DNA from: Casuarina equisetifolia
Taxonomy: Eukaryota > Streptophyta > Magnoliopsida > Fagales > Casuarinaceae
Assembly (NCBI GenBank): GCA_028551475.1
Contig: CM052358.1
Span: forward strand, 27,058,853-27,122,852
Reading direction: 5' to 3'
Length of the DNA stretch: 64,000 nt
The notes under the pieces are model-generated. The model was given only the letters and a program-made list of their open reading frames with translations. It made no database searches and was not told the DNA's origin. The position numbers and the translations under genes are program-made. Positions 22,566 through 33,971 of the stretch are shown piece by piece (position 1 is the stretch's first letter; each line of letters starts with the position of its first letter).

Positions 22566-22751
22566 CACCTGTAAAGCCATGAAATTTTTGGCTTCCCAAA
22601 TTGTAAAAGCATCTTTATCATCCTCTTCGTTAGGATGTTCAGTGGTTGACTCAATAACACTCCAGAGGTCTTGAGCCATCAACTTAGATTTCACACGTGC
22701 ACTCCAATCCACATAATTGTATATATCCAAAAGAGTTGATGTAGCTTCCAT
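22463..22751 (-). CDS. Exon 1: first Copia-Gag-like module (DUF4219/UBN2-type)
   Basis: Starts at a true ATG (22,749-22,751). About 96 residues. Key pieces are VDWSARVKSKLMAQDLWSVI (residues about 15-34), FMALQVIWDSCGWKAF and SLAKRAWSALEAKYNLNKG. This W...V...L..QDLW..I / AL..I..S / A..AW..L...Y pattern is that of the N-terminal Gag domain of Copia-type elements and of host proteins that carry it. It ends AATAAAG followed by GT at 22,462-22,461 (phase 1). The 63-bp intron that follows is short for a plant. Confidence 0.75.
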
Positions 22752-24000
22752 ATTTAATCTATTAATATATCAAAAAAGTGTTAGGAAGATAAGGTATAGT
22801 CATGGTAGGATTTCCTTCATGGACTTCCTTAAGCTATTTCAGAATCCTAATAGAAATTTACTAATTTTGCATTTTTTTTCTGTTGGATAAAATATCATCG
22901 GGAAAAATCTATACCTAAAGTCAAAATACTATCCAATAAAATATACTATTGTCTCTTTGCAATTGAGGTTGTACTCGTCAAAGTTGGTATTATAAAACTA
23001 AAATTTTACGGTATTGGGATTAACAACCAACGGCTTCCCCTCTTCATTGCTTCTTCACATTTCAAATACCTCTGCACATTGGAGTTGTCAATCCTTTTAT
23101 ATAAGCCTTTTATTTGTAAAACTTATACTATGCTTGGAATGGACATTTATGGTTAAAATTCACATAAAGTTTTAAATTGAAAACCATATACTGATTTTAT
23201 AATTTTAGGTTAACAAGATAGTTATTCTAGCTATTCTCATGGCATTTGTTACAACATTTTCAGATACTCAAGATTTAAGTTCAAATACTGTGAATTTTTC
23301 TTTATTTTGAAAACTTTGTTGATCACGCTATTATTATCATTTTTATGACCTAGTATCACTATCACTACAATCCTGGATCATCTTGGACATCAACAACACA
23401 ACAAATCTTATTTATTGTTAAATGATTAACTTTACTATTTCTTACCAGTTTCAATTGCAGACACAAGTAATGGTTCAGAAAAAAAAAAAGCCAAGTCATT
23501 GAGTTAAAACCCAACTCCTTAAGATACTAAAAATATCGCTTAAATAATTAAATCCACAATTTCTTCTAATATATAATATCTTAAATAAGATTAGGATGAT
23601 GTTTTTGACTCGTCTAATGGTTTCCTTATTGTAGTGTGTGTAACAAATAGTTAAGAGACTATTTGTTAATCTCTTAAGAGACTTAAAAAAATATATATAT
23701 ATAGTCTGCCATTATTGCATCTATCACATTCATCTTTAGAGAACCTCACCAAGACTATCTACTGGGTATAAACAAGTTATAGCCAAAGATCATTTTGCTT
23801 CATATAAACATAAATCAGTGAAGTTAAACTTCACAATGGACTCCGTTGGTAAACGGATTTAAACAAATAAAAATAAAATAATTACTCACAGGGTTGGACG
23901 ACTGTGCTTGAGAGATCCACTCGTGAACAAACTTGAAGAAATGATCAGACACGCATACCGTCTAGAAAGGCAACTGCTTCGTCATTTATAAACGAACCGC
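22752..24000. other. Upstream region of the ankyrin gene, no gene seen
   Basis: AT-rich, with an AT dinucleotide run near 23,690. It should hold the promoter of the minus-strand gene starting at 22,751; I could not single out a TATA box with confidence. Confidence 0.4.
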
Positions 24001-24190
24001 TACTCCAATGACCTGCAGCTCTCTCCAAACCCAAATCTCAGCCTTCCATAATCAAAAGCTGAGACGGCTCTTTTCTTATGAGGCAGAGGACGCAAAAGCA
24101 GATATGCTTGTAGTGTAATTAAAAAATTAAGGAAAACGGAAGAAAAGAAAAGACATTTTGACTAGGGAAAATCCAGGCGTCAATATTTTT
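24000..24190 (+). repeat. Dispersed repeat family, short fragment
   Basis: AATCAAAAGCTGAGACGGCT (about 24,053) and GAAAAGAAAAGACATTTTGA match the core modules; the anchor itself is lost. Confidence 0.5.
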
Positions 24191-25480
24191 AGTTTTTTAA
24201 ATTTTATTCTATACAACTAACGAGTTATAAGTGGTCTATCATATGTTTCACTGAATCACTGATAAGAAGTTTTATGATTAACTTGCTACTAATATTAGGA
24301 CCAAGTGATGGTTATTCTCAGTCACAAGATGTTCGTGAGTTAGATTATGACGAGGCTCTCTTTTCCCTAAAGATTACGACTTACTATGAATTAGAAAATT
24401 TAAAATATTACTAAAATCTCCCCCAATACCAAGAACAATTCACAATGTCTTTCATACAATATGGCAACTTCAACGTTAAGAAAATTCTATGAACCAGAAA
24501 ACAATCAAGCTTGGAGAGTCAAGTCTGATTCGTCCATCAAGCTTGGAAAGAGTCGAGCAAAACAATCAACTTTTAGAAACTCCATTACAAGAGAACAAAT
24601 AGTTAAAGTAATAAAGCATTTTGAATTTATTGAAATATTAGGAATGTTGATGTTTTCTATAGGATGGGGTTCGGATTATCGCTGATTATGTTTTCATTTT
24701 CTTCATGCCGGGAAGAACGCAACAACACCAACATTAATATTGAGAAATGAACCCGTAGATATCAGAAAGGTTCCGATAAAAGTCATTAGACGCTTCAAGC
24801 TAAAACTGGATCTGTAGATAAAATTCGTTACCTGTGAGTCGGTTGTCCCATCTTCAGATCTGCTTATCCATAAAAACAAACTTTCTGGAAAAACAATAAA
24901 TTGCTCACAGACAGACTTCTGTAGGAACCCACTTTAAAGCTTGAATCTCCAAAAGAACAAAAAAATCGAGGTCCCTTTTTGTTCAAGGCAAAGCAATTGT
25001 GGGTTGAAGGCAAATGGGAAGAAAAGCAAGAAACAAATGTTCAGATGCCAAAGGCTTTAGTGTAGTTCCAATTTCAACTAGTTACAAAGGGGGCCTATAT
25101 ATGGGACAGTACTGTGCAAAGGAATAGCGCGTAACTGTACAAGTACGAACGAATCAACACAAGGACCAACATTCAAGCATAACAAAAAAGGATTGAATAT
25201 GCTATTCTAAAAAAAGTGGGGGATATCTGCTTTTTCTCATCTGCATTGCTCACAAGAAACCTTGTGGATTGTCCCCCAGGAGGCATATCTCAAAGTCTGG
25301 CATTACTTTTGAAGTGTATCAAAGGTTTCACAATACTTTTGTTATTGTTTGACTTGGGCATATCTCACAGTCTGGAATTACTTTCCAAGCGTATCAAAGG
25401 TTTCACAATAGTTTTGTTATTGTTTGACTTGGTTATAGAGTTGGAGGTCTATAAGACACTTCTAAAGGTTGGTTAGGAAG
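24190..25480. other. Spacer with unrecognised ORFs
   Basis: The ORF at 24,461-24,685 has no recognisable domain. On the minus strand ATGGGACAACCGACTCACAG then GTAACG (about 24,850) looks like a short first exon with a donor, but I found no following exon. The hydrophobic ORF at 25,216-25,476 results from a 75-bp tandem duplication. Confidence 0.4.
25283..25432 (+). repeat. 75-bp tandem duplication
   Basis: Two adjacent units begin GCATATCTCAAAGTCTGG (25,283) and GCATATCTCACAGTCTGG (25,358), each ending GTTATTGTTTGACTTGG. Because 75 is a multiple of three, the overlapping ORF stays open and shows a repeated hydrophobic motif. Confidence 0.95.
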
Positions 25481-25489
25481 AAATCATTT

Positions 25490-25830
25490 GACACGCAGAC
25501 TCACCAATTCAAAAAAGCAGAAGAGAAGAATAGACATTGCAGTGTCGAAAATATTGGCTTTTCTTACATTAGATGATGTTGACAATTGGCGGGAAAAAAA
25601 TTTACATGGTAGCCGTTGTTCCCACCACTCCTAAACTACAATTCCTAGACAGGAAATATATTTGCTGATGGTTTGAGAGGTCTATATGAGGAAATTTCTA
25701 AGACACTACTTTGTTTTATATAAACATAAGTTTTCTCATAAGACTTAGACAAATAGGAAAAGTAAGATTGGTTCATACTATTTTTCTATCCCTCAATGTT
25801 AAAAGTAGGGTTTCTCTTCTTTTGAAGTTG
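25490..25830 (+). repeat. Dispersed repeat family, fragment
   Basis: AATAGACATTGCAGTGTCGAAAAT, the GTTGACAATTGGCGGG module and CCCACCACTCC keep the family order in a worn form. Confidence 0.4.
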
Positions 25831-26449
25831 TAGTTATATGGTTCCCAAAAAGTTCAAGGTCCAGCATATTATATCTATTAGTCTAACATAAACGACGCCT
25901 CCTTTAGAGTTAAAGAAAAAGCAAAAAGCAAAAAACAAAACGGAGCCTTGTTCAATTTCTAGAAAGAAAAATCCATTTATAGAAACTCTTTGCAAGGGAA
26001 TATAATATTTATATTTTAAATAAATCGGGTATTATTGAACTTATTTAAAACAGAAGTAAAATAAAAGGCATTGGCCTAGCAAAAATCTCATCTTCACCCA
26101 CCACGGAGGTTGGTATAAGTCATTAAGAAAAAAGTGAAAGTTACCTACATTATTTGTTGAAAAATGTATTTATTATTGATACAAAGACATATAATAATTA
26201 ACACTTGTAGTCTTATCGAGATAAGATAGATGCTTATTTGAATTGCTCCTTTCAACTTTTGATATCTCTTATAAAATAAACTAATAGTCATTAATCTACA
26301 ATTAAAAAATAATTATCAAAATGACCATCATTTTTATGGCTCCAAAATTTTCATATTTGAAATTCTCGTAAGACATGTGATAAACAATTATAAGTTCACT
26401 TAAACGTATATCAATGAACAAGTCTTTATTAAAAGGTGGTCTCTACAAA

Positions 26450-28030
26450 TAAAATTAAAAGTTACTTCCAACAAACAGGAGACCAAGGGTCACCACTTTA
26501 ACCCATTGGTTGTCTTCTTTGTAATATATAATTGCAGTGCAATTGTACAGAAGCACTGCATGCCTGACCCCCATATCAAATTCCAGGTATGCTGGGGTAC
26601 TGGGTTCCTGTCACGTCTAAACGGAGCATTGTAAGATAAGAGGAAAGAATTTACTTGAAATCCATTCTCGCCACTTCAGAAAGGTGAAATTTACTGTTCA
26701 GGGATAGAAAAATTATCGAAATTAAATGAAGGTCACAGGCAGATAGGTCCCGTCGATAGATCGGTGTTGAAACGTCAAAAGCAGAGATTAGCAGGCCAGA
26801 CCACTTTCTCGAATTCCAATCAAGCTGTCCTTTGATCCAACTCTACTCTGTCTCGGTTCTGCTTTATGGCCTGCAATCATGTGATGGTCGGGCTGAACGG
26901 ATTCACGGAGGTAAAAGAAAGTAAAAGACATTTTTACACTGCAAAATCTTTGGCAACTTCGTTTAGACGTCGTTTTCAGCGCACAGTCGATCGGAAAAAA
27001 TCTACTTCCTTTCCATCCCCACCCTTCCAGGAAAACACAGTTCACTGTTTAATGTGAACTTTGTAGAATCTTCGTTTTTATCCTTTAAAATCCATGCGAA
27101 GCTGTCTCACGCCATTAAAATATATGATAAATGTTACTTGTAAAAATTTATAAAAAGTGAAAACCCTCATCTATATCGGTACTTAAATGTGTCTACCTTT
27201 TTGAAAATCAACTATGTTTAAAAGTGGTCAAAATTAGGAAATTTTCAAGACACTGGTGGTAAATCAAACATCTATTCATATTGCTTCTTTGTACAATTGT
27301 CTTTCTGTTGGCTTTACATCTAGACTTAACTAAATATTTTCAAACCAATATTAGTGATATTTACCAAAACTTCGTTACAAAGGAATTAATAGTTGAATAA
27401 AAAGAGCACTGTTTAAATAATTTAAAAAAGAAGGAAAATAAATGGCGTCGGTAGCCAAAATCTCATATTCCACGACCTACGCCACCGTTATCTGATGCAA
27501 AGTGCAGCAACGCACCACCATAGACTATCCGATTGGAATTTGCTCAGCAAGAAACGTAAAAACTGGAAATTAGTCCACGAGTCATTATGAAAAAGTAAAA
27601 GCTGAGAAGTTTACGATATTGTTCATTGAGAAATCTTTTTTGTGATGGACGCAAAGACAGTCAGTAAAAGCACCGAAGAGAAAAGCAAAGACAATTTCAC
27701 CGACGAAAATCCTAGCTTCCTGCGTTGGTTGACGAGACCATTCTGCAGTACGACCTCGACCAGACTGTCTGGTTGGAGGGTGGCCAAAAAGAAAGTTACG
27801 TCATATCCATCCCCACCACTATCTAGCATGAACTTTAAAGGATCTCCATATTTATTCAAAGTTCATAATGTCCAGAAATTCTTTCAAAAGAATTATCGTT
27901 CTGGAAAAGTGACCAACGAGGGAAACGTTTGCAGGATACTTGCTGCGGAGGAAACTTCACAAAAAGAAGTCGAAGAAATTTTCAAAGGAAATTTCCATTT
28001 GGTTGTTCTTCAACATGTATTCCAGCGACC
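26450..28030 (+). repeat. Dispersed repeat family, block 6
   Basis: Contains ACGTCAAAAGCAGAGATTAG (26,774), the anchor (26,812), GTGATGGTCGGGCTGAACGG, the CCATCCCCACCCTTCCAGG module (about 27,010) and a well-preserved GCGTTGGTTGACGAGACCAT module (27,722). The ORF 27,642-28,040 resembles those at 2,027 and 6,307 only through the shared DNA. Confidence 0.7.
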
Positions 28031-30350
28031 GGTAGGATAGAGAGGTTTCCATGGAAATTGTGTGCATGATGGATTCGAAGACCATCGATGGTTAGGAACT
28101 GTGCTAGTTCCTATAGGTTTATTCCAAAATATCAATGCGACCTTGTCTTATGGGATACAAACACTCGGTAGACCTTGATAATTAGGACCTTTGCTGCTTT
28201 AAATTTTTGTTACATTTTCAGTAAAAACGACCATTTGTCAGACTTGACTTCCTCCTGTAATTCTGCACTTCGTGCATTTTATCACATATAATTTGGCCTA
28301 AGTGCTTTTGGAAAAGGTATCGTTATAATGAATAATTGTATAGTAATCATTCTGTTTATGAATCTATGAATAAATGTATAACACTCTGATTTGGATGGGT
28401 TTCTACTTGGACAATCATGGAATAACTAATTCTTGGGATCGTTATAAAATTAATCCTAGGGTATAAATGACTTGAAAGCACAATAATGAATTATAAAGGA
28501 GAATTCCAGAACTAAATCTCGAATAAAAACTTTTAGATTTTTCAATGAAAGACATGCCAAAAATCTTCATAATAGTATTAGATAAATATTACAATAATCA
28601 AATTTGACTAATAGATGATTGGATTAAAATTTATACACTCTAAAGAATTTCTAAAGGGTAAAACCTCATCTATAGCAATATCTAAATTTGTATCTAACAT
28701 TTTTCTAAATTTTACGAATTACTAATAATAAATAATTAGATGAATTATTTGAAATAATGACATAATAAATTTTTGTAAATTACTGCCCTAAAATCACCAA
28801 TGGTGAAAAAGTAGTTAGCATCATAAAACTTTCAATGTTGGTTATGGTTAAAGTACGTTCTTTTCTTGTTATATGACATGCATTGTGGCACAAAAAAGTT
28901 CAGATCCTTTTTTTTTTTTTTTTCTCTAAGTGGGAGAAAAAGCAAAGATGCATGAAGCAATGGTTACCAATATTTGAATTGTCCATCCTCTAGAATAGCA
29001 ACAATTTTGAATTAATTTTATTTTATAATCAGGAAATAATATTTCACTTTTCAATCATTAAGATTAAAAGTTGTTTAAAGCTGTTTGTCTTTTATGATAG
29101 CATAACAGATTTAATGATCAAAGAAATAAAATTTTCAAATATCTAAAAACACACAAATAGTACTAATAATATTTGATTTTGTTTCATTTAAGCTTTCATT
29201 AAGAGTTCTTTACCTAATTATGAGAATTTTTATTTATAAATTATACCCATTTAAAATGAATAAATCCCATATTTTCATAACCAAATTGGTCACAATATTC
29301 ACAATTGAAAGAAAGGAAAAATAGAACATTTAATGAAGTATCCAATTGAGCCAAGAACGAAGATGGCCACGCATGCCTTCGTATGAAAGTAAGAGACAAA
29401 TGAATTTAAAGTAAGTCATTCATTCCACTTTCCATTAAATGATCGTACAATTGCAGTGGAATTGCGAAGAAGCACAGCTTGCCGGACTCCTCCGTCTAAT
29501 CCCACTTTGGTTGTCAGACCAACTTCACGCGTTCGTCGGTGCTTCTTTTTTACCTGCTTCCTATCACGTCGGCACAGCATCGCTGTACCTTTTAATGCTT
29601 TTCTTCCATTAGACGGTAATTGATAGGAGAGAATCTACCTTATATCCCTCTCCGCCACTTGAGAAAAGCAAAATTGACAGTTAACTCGAAGATTATGTAC
29701 AAGAAGTGCATGAATTATCAAAAAGATGTTTCCAACGAATCAACTTTATAAAAAATGGAACTTCTATTTATTACCCAATTGTCTTAAAGCTGGATGGGGA
29801 ACAATGGGCAACTTGGTCATCCATGTCTTGTTTGAAAATGAGGAGTGCGTTTGGAAGAAACGGTTAAAATGAAAGGCATAAAAACTAAGTATGAAAAAGC
29901 TTGGACATAGCTAAGTTTGAAGGAAAAGTAAGTTCAGTGCATATTTTTTAAAGGTCCCACGTTGGCTTTGTACTACGCTAGGCCACTTTCTCGAACTCCG
30001 GTCGGGCCGTCCTCTCAGTTCTCCTTGACGACCTGCACCCGTGATGTGGCACTGTATCGTATTCATGAAGATAGAAGAAATGAAAAGACATTTTACAAGC
30101 CACCTTCCTTTACACGTTGTTTGACGCGGCTCTTCACGTGATTTCTATCCCCACCTTTTTAGGGAACCACATTTTAGTGTTTAATAGAAATTATAAAAAA
30201 CTTATAATTATCCGAGTAATAAAATACAATTTCTCAAGTTCGATAGAGACTTCTCCTTTCTTCCATCTACGTCTTCGTGAATAAGTTTATCACAGTGATC
30301 AGGTTGGCTAAGGTCTAATCTAGCTACTTTGAACACCAACTTCAAGCAGT
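28030..30350 (+). repeat. Segmental duplication, copy 1 (partner 36,420-39,190)
   Basis: Long collinear match, for example GTCAGACTTGACTTCCTC (28,237 and 36,637), CATTGTGGCACAAAAA (about 28,885 and 37,272) and CCATGTCTTG (29,821 and 38,842). Includes three dispersed-repeat anchors (about 29,497, 29,990 and 30,310). Around 29,764 it preserves the unoccupied site (TTTATTACCCAATTG) of a miniature LTR element present in the partner. Confidence 0.85.
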
Positions 30351-31333
30351 TTGCCAGTCCTTCATGACCTTACCACATGTGATGGGATAGCTCGGTTCCC
30401 GTTCTACCATATTTATAGAGATCAAAAAAATAAAAAAAATCCTATTAACCGGTACAAAAGAAAAATCTACAGCATATCCATTTCTTGCTATCTGGAAGAT
30501 GTTTTCAAGAATTAACATTGTGTAGGTGAGTTATTATTATTATAATAATAAATAAATAAATGAATAAATATAATAACAATAATAATTAGCATCACCAAAA
30601 AAGTATTCAACACTAAGAAATTTGAAGGGTGCTAAAGTTTTGTTTTGAATGAAAATATTTTGTTGACGATTCCATTCCAGATTAAGTGTTTATTATAAAT
30701 TATAGAAATGAGTTTGTATTTAATTGTAGATTTTCACTTATTTTTATTTATAACGATATTGAAAAAGAGCTTAATCTTTTATACTATACTTAACATCAAA
30801 ATAAATTCATATCAACTTAAAACCTAAAGTACTAAATGGAAAAACCAAACTTTTTATAAATAAATTCCCAAAGTTTTAGATTTTCTATGTAAAATTTAAT
30901 AGTGCAAACCCTTATCTCAAATTACAATTTGGTCGTCCTTCATCTATCACTTTTGTGTGACCTACCTACATATGGTTTCACAAATTGGTTTATATCCTCC
31001 AAAAAAGCCCAAATCTTAAATATTAACAGTCTTCAAATCCGTTATTGCTTCTTTTTGCTCTTGGGATGGTGTTGTGGAAGGAAAGTTTAGCTACTTCATT
31101 TCTTTAACATGGATCAATGGTTCATTAGTTTTGTCTTTTTGATAAGAAGAGTATTAGTAATTATAATCTTTCTTAATTGTTTTACTTCTTGTGAATTAAG
31201 ATTAATGCTATTTAAATTCTAATTACCTATCCAATAAAATCAAATATAGGCCATCAAAAGTTCTTTTATTAACTCAAAGGAATTTTATTTCATTGTTTTA
31301 CCCAAAAGTACGTATTAATGAATAAATGTATAC
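30350..31333. other. AT-rich spacer with a thrice-used module
   Basis: A low-complexity ATT/AATA stretch lies at 30,525-30,580. TCCTCCAAAAAAGCCCAAATC (about 30,985-31,080) recurs near 33,325 and 39,395. No gene recognised. Confidence 0.5.
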
Positions 31334-31350
31334 AAATGTGGATCCAATTG

Positions 31351-32202
31351 TCCAAGTTTATAAAGTTTTGTTGGGATGGTTACTCTGGAATCTCATTAGT
31401 TGTCCAAGTTCATGCTTACAAAGTAAATGATCCATAATACTAAATGTAGGAGAACTTCAATTATATATCTTCACATCAAAGGAAATATGATATGAAGTTC
31501 GAAAGTTCTTCTAAAGTTACGATAAATTCTCACCTCTACATTCTCCAAACCTTCTTATTATTGTAAAAAAAACATATAAGGAATTGTGCCAAGTAAATAT
31601 TGAGGTTAAATGGTATGATTTAATATGATTAGGAGAAATTAAAAAACATAACTTCATTGGGCAGCTTATAGGTAGGGATAGCCTTCCTATAGCATAATTG
31701 ATTTCTCATTGGCTCCCCTCACTTAATCTATTTTGTAATTTTTGTGGTTCTCAATATAAAAGTAGATCACACTTATTTTTCCAATGCACTTGGACTAGCC
31801 AAATTTAGAAAAGTATTCTAGCACAACAAAGCTTTCATAAGCACATTGACAATTGGAATTCTGAACTGCAATGAATGATTAAAGCAATTAAGAGAAAGAA
31901 TTTGGCTGCAAAACTTCTTTCTTAGCATGTATCTATTGTATATGGTCTAAATATATTCGTAGACATTTTTAAAATAAGACTGTTGAAATACCAATTTTGT
32001 TGGCTAGAATCAAAAAAATAGTTTGTGAAAGAGTATATCTATTTATGAACATTAAACTTTCTTAAGCAAATTTTTTGTTATGTCATAACTAAAAAATTTC
32101 AAATTCAATTTTTCCTTAAATGAATTGTAATGCTAGAATATATCTCTAAGCTTTTGTATTCTCTTATTCTTCGATGAATAAACTAACATATTTACATAAA
32201 AA
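31351..32202 (+). mobile_element. 5'-truncated LINE (L1-type) with target-site duplication
   Basis: Flanked by a perfect 17-bp direct repeat AAATGTGGATCCAATTG (31,334-31,350 and 32,203-32,219). Decayed plus-strand frames show the LINE zinc-knuckle tail CNFCGSQ, then HLFFQCTWTSQIW (about 31,735-31,810). The 3' UTR TTGTAATGCTAGAATATATC, CTTTTGTATTC and A run are typical of plant L1 3' ends. About 850 bp is only the 3' end of a full element. Target-primed reverse transcription explains the truncation and tail. Confidence 0.9.
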
Positions 32203-32489
32203 AAATGTGGATCCAATTGGCCTTTATTTGGACCATCATAGAAGTAAAATGGATCTTGCCAATCATTCTTGCACATCAATGTGATGTGCTTGAATTTTCG
32301 CACATTGGTTCGACAAATTTGGAAGCAAGCCAATCAACTCAGTGCCTTTGATTAAGTGTTTCAATATTGACGACAATTAAATATGTTCCATAAAAAACTT
32401 TCAACTCAACACCACATTGAGCCAGTGTAAACTATTTTTAGGAGCATCAGCACTAGCTAGCCAGTCCATCATCACCAAGCCTCATTGCA

Positions 32490-32812
32490 ATACGTGAATA
32501 ACACCACTATTCTTCCCGCCACCGTTCGTGCTCGGTAAAACTCTGTATAGTCCCCACGTTTGTAAAGCTTGCAACAAGAATTAGTCGTGTATATGTACAT
32601 GTCTGATGTTCCTTATAAGTGTCAAGACTTTATGTGTTTTTTCTGCACAAAATCACAAGCAGTTTTGATTTTGGAAATAGCTAGACGGTTCAGCTATAAA
32701 GATGGTGGAAGAGATCAAGATAGGATGACCGCTCTTCAGCTTCTCGCACGCGAACATTCAGCTTTTGAAACTGTGCGTACAATGGAAATTCTCAAGGGAA
32801 GATCCGGCGCAG
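32490..32812 (+). pseudogene. Ankyrin-repeat exon relic (copy D)
   Basis: Homologous to the exon at 56,095-56,494. AACACCACTATTCTTCC opens the match (32,500), then an unrelated stretch, then AVLILEIARRFSYKDGGRDQ, DRMTALQLLAREHSAFETV and the donor GGCGCAG followed by GTATGCAT. The family has H-D-x-x-x-I-A followed by DGMTALQLL, so this relic keeps a segment that the 56-kb copy has lost. Downstream intron homology continues to about 33,330. There is no start, and the front part is broken. Confidence 0.7.
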
Positions 32813-33319
32813 GTATGCATGGACTCTATTGTCTTCTAGTAAGGGCCTGGGTGGTCTGTGGGTTGTACGGGAAATTGAACTACCGAAGTATTCTTAACGA
32901 GTACAACAACGTTAAATTTTATATAGGAGTGTTGCTGTGACTTAAAAGAAGACACAAAATATTTCCTGTGCTGACTCCGAAAGAAGAAAAACATGATGAT
33001 ATTTACATAAATTCCCATCCCCCCATTTCATCTTGTGATGTCTTCTTGTGTACATTGTAAATTAGAAGTTATGACATTTATTTAGAAAGTACTTTTTAGG
33101 ATGAAATAATAATTGAAAAGATAATATCAACAATTAATAATATTATTTTCTAGAAGAGTATATCATGAATGGTTCTTTTTTAACTAATGAAAACATTGCC
33201 GTGTTCTCTAGAGTAGCAAAACAAGGATAAAAAAGGAAAAAAGAAAAAAAGAAAAAAAGGTGGATTGTCATATCTTAATTGGTTGAAGTTAGAAAAGTGG
33301 TGGAAATGGGTTAGTGAAA

Positions 33320-33425
33320 GTGTATCCTCCAAACAAGCCCAACTCTTAAATACTGATGGTCTTCAAATCCATTATTGCTTCTTTTTGTTATTTGGTCTGC
33401 GTTTTAGCATGAAGGGTGGAGCAGA
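33320..33425 (+). repeat. Thrice-used module (also 30,985 and 39,395)
   Basis: TATCCTCCAAACAAGCCCAA then GGTCTTCAAATCCATTATTG. Each copy lies at the edge of a duplicated block. Function unknown. Confidence 0.6.
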
Positions 33426-33481
33426 GCCACCTTTTTATTTTTTATAACTCAAATCAATGGTTCTATCAATCTCTTTTTTGT

Positions 33482-33971
33482 GAACAATTCTTACCAAACA
33501 TCCAGTTAGATATAGCCGCCGTACAGACTGTAGCACCGCCGCTGCCTTCTTTTTGCTGCAGAACTTGCAGAGGCGTTTTAGGATAGAGATAGCTAACAAA
33601 ATCGCTATGCCCGTTTTCAATAGCCTTAGCAACTGGGATAGGTTGAACATGGTTGAGCAAGTCCTTATTCTTTTCAAGCATAAGTTCTGCCATCCGACGG
33701 TTACCAGCAATAGTTGTGTTATGTAGAGCTGCCCAACCAATATCATTTTCCATTTCTAACTCTTCTTTCGACGTTAGCTTCACCAACTCCTCCACCACAT
33801 GCTTATGTCCCACATCCACCGCAATGTGAAGAATACTGTCGCCCAGAGATGTGATTTTTGTTGTCAGTGCATCAGGATTATTCTCAAGGAACAGATTTGT
33901 GGCGTCCCAATCTCCACGTCGTACGGCCTTAACCAAGGCAATATGCTTAGCCCAGACACTTTTGCCATTCC
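33482..33971 (-). pseudogene. Ankyrin exon 3 copy, truncated (copy B)
   Basis: Opens after the same TTGGCAG acceptor as copy A and stays open: NGKSVWAKHIALVKAVRRGD, GDSILHIAVDVGHKHVVEEL, NDIGWAALHNTTIAGNRRMA, AAISNWMFGKNC. The copy ends abruptly at the duplication edge (33,482), losing the donor and all later exons. The frame has stayed open, which suggests a young duplication or a chance lack of lesions here; exon 2 of this copy carries a stop. Confidence 0.8.

Larger units (their letters stand above)
15073..22751 (-). pseudogene. Gag-like/ankyrin/PGG gene (ACD6-ITN1-like), probably a pseudogene
   Basis: Six exons can be placed: 22,463-22,751, 22,121-22,399, 19,945-20,484, 19,742-19,894, 16,251-16,663 and 15,073-15,662. 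They sum to 2,264 bp, about 750 residues, normal for this family. Domains in order: two Copia-Gag-like (DUF4219/UBN2-type) modules, ankyrin repeats, then a PGG membrane domain. Known: PGG-ankyrin proteins are membrane proteins linked to defence and stress signalling in plants. Exons 1-4 join in phase with no stop. Exon 5 has two compensating frameshifts, and exon 6 has an in-frame TGA and a further frameshift. So either the gene has recently died, the front half makes a short product, or there are sequence errors. The 3.1-kb intron 4 could hide a missing exon. Confidence 0.75.

Noticed and set aside
25216-25476. Hydrophobic 86-residue ORF as a small membrane protein
   Set aside because: Created by a 75-bp tandem duplication; no homology and no clear start context.
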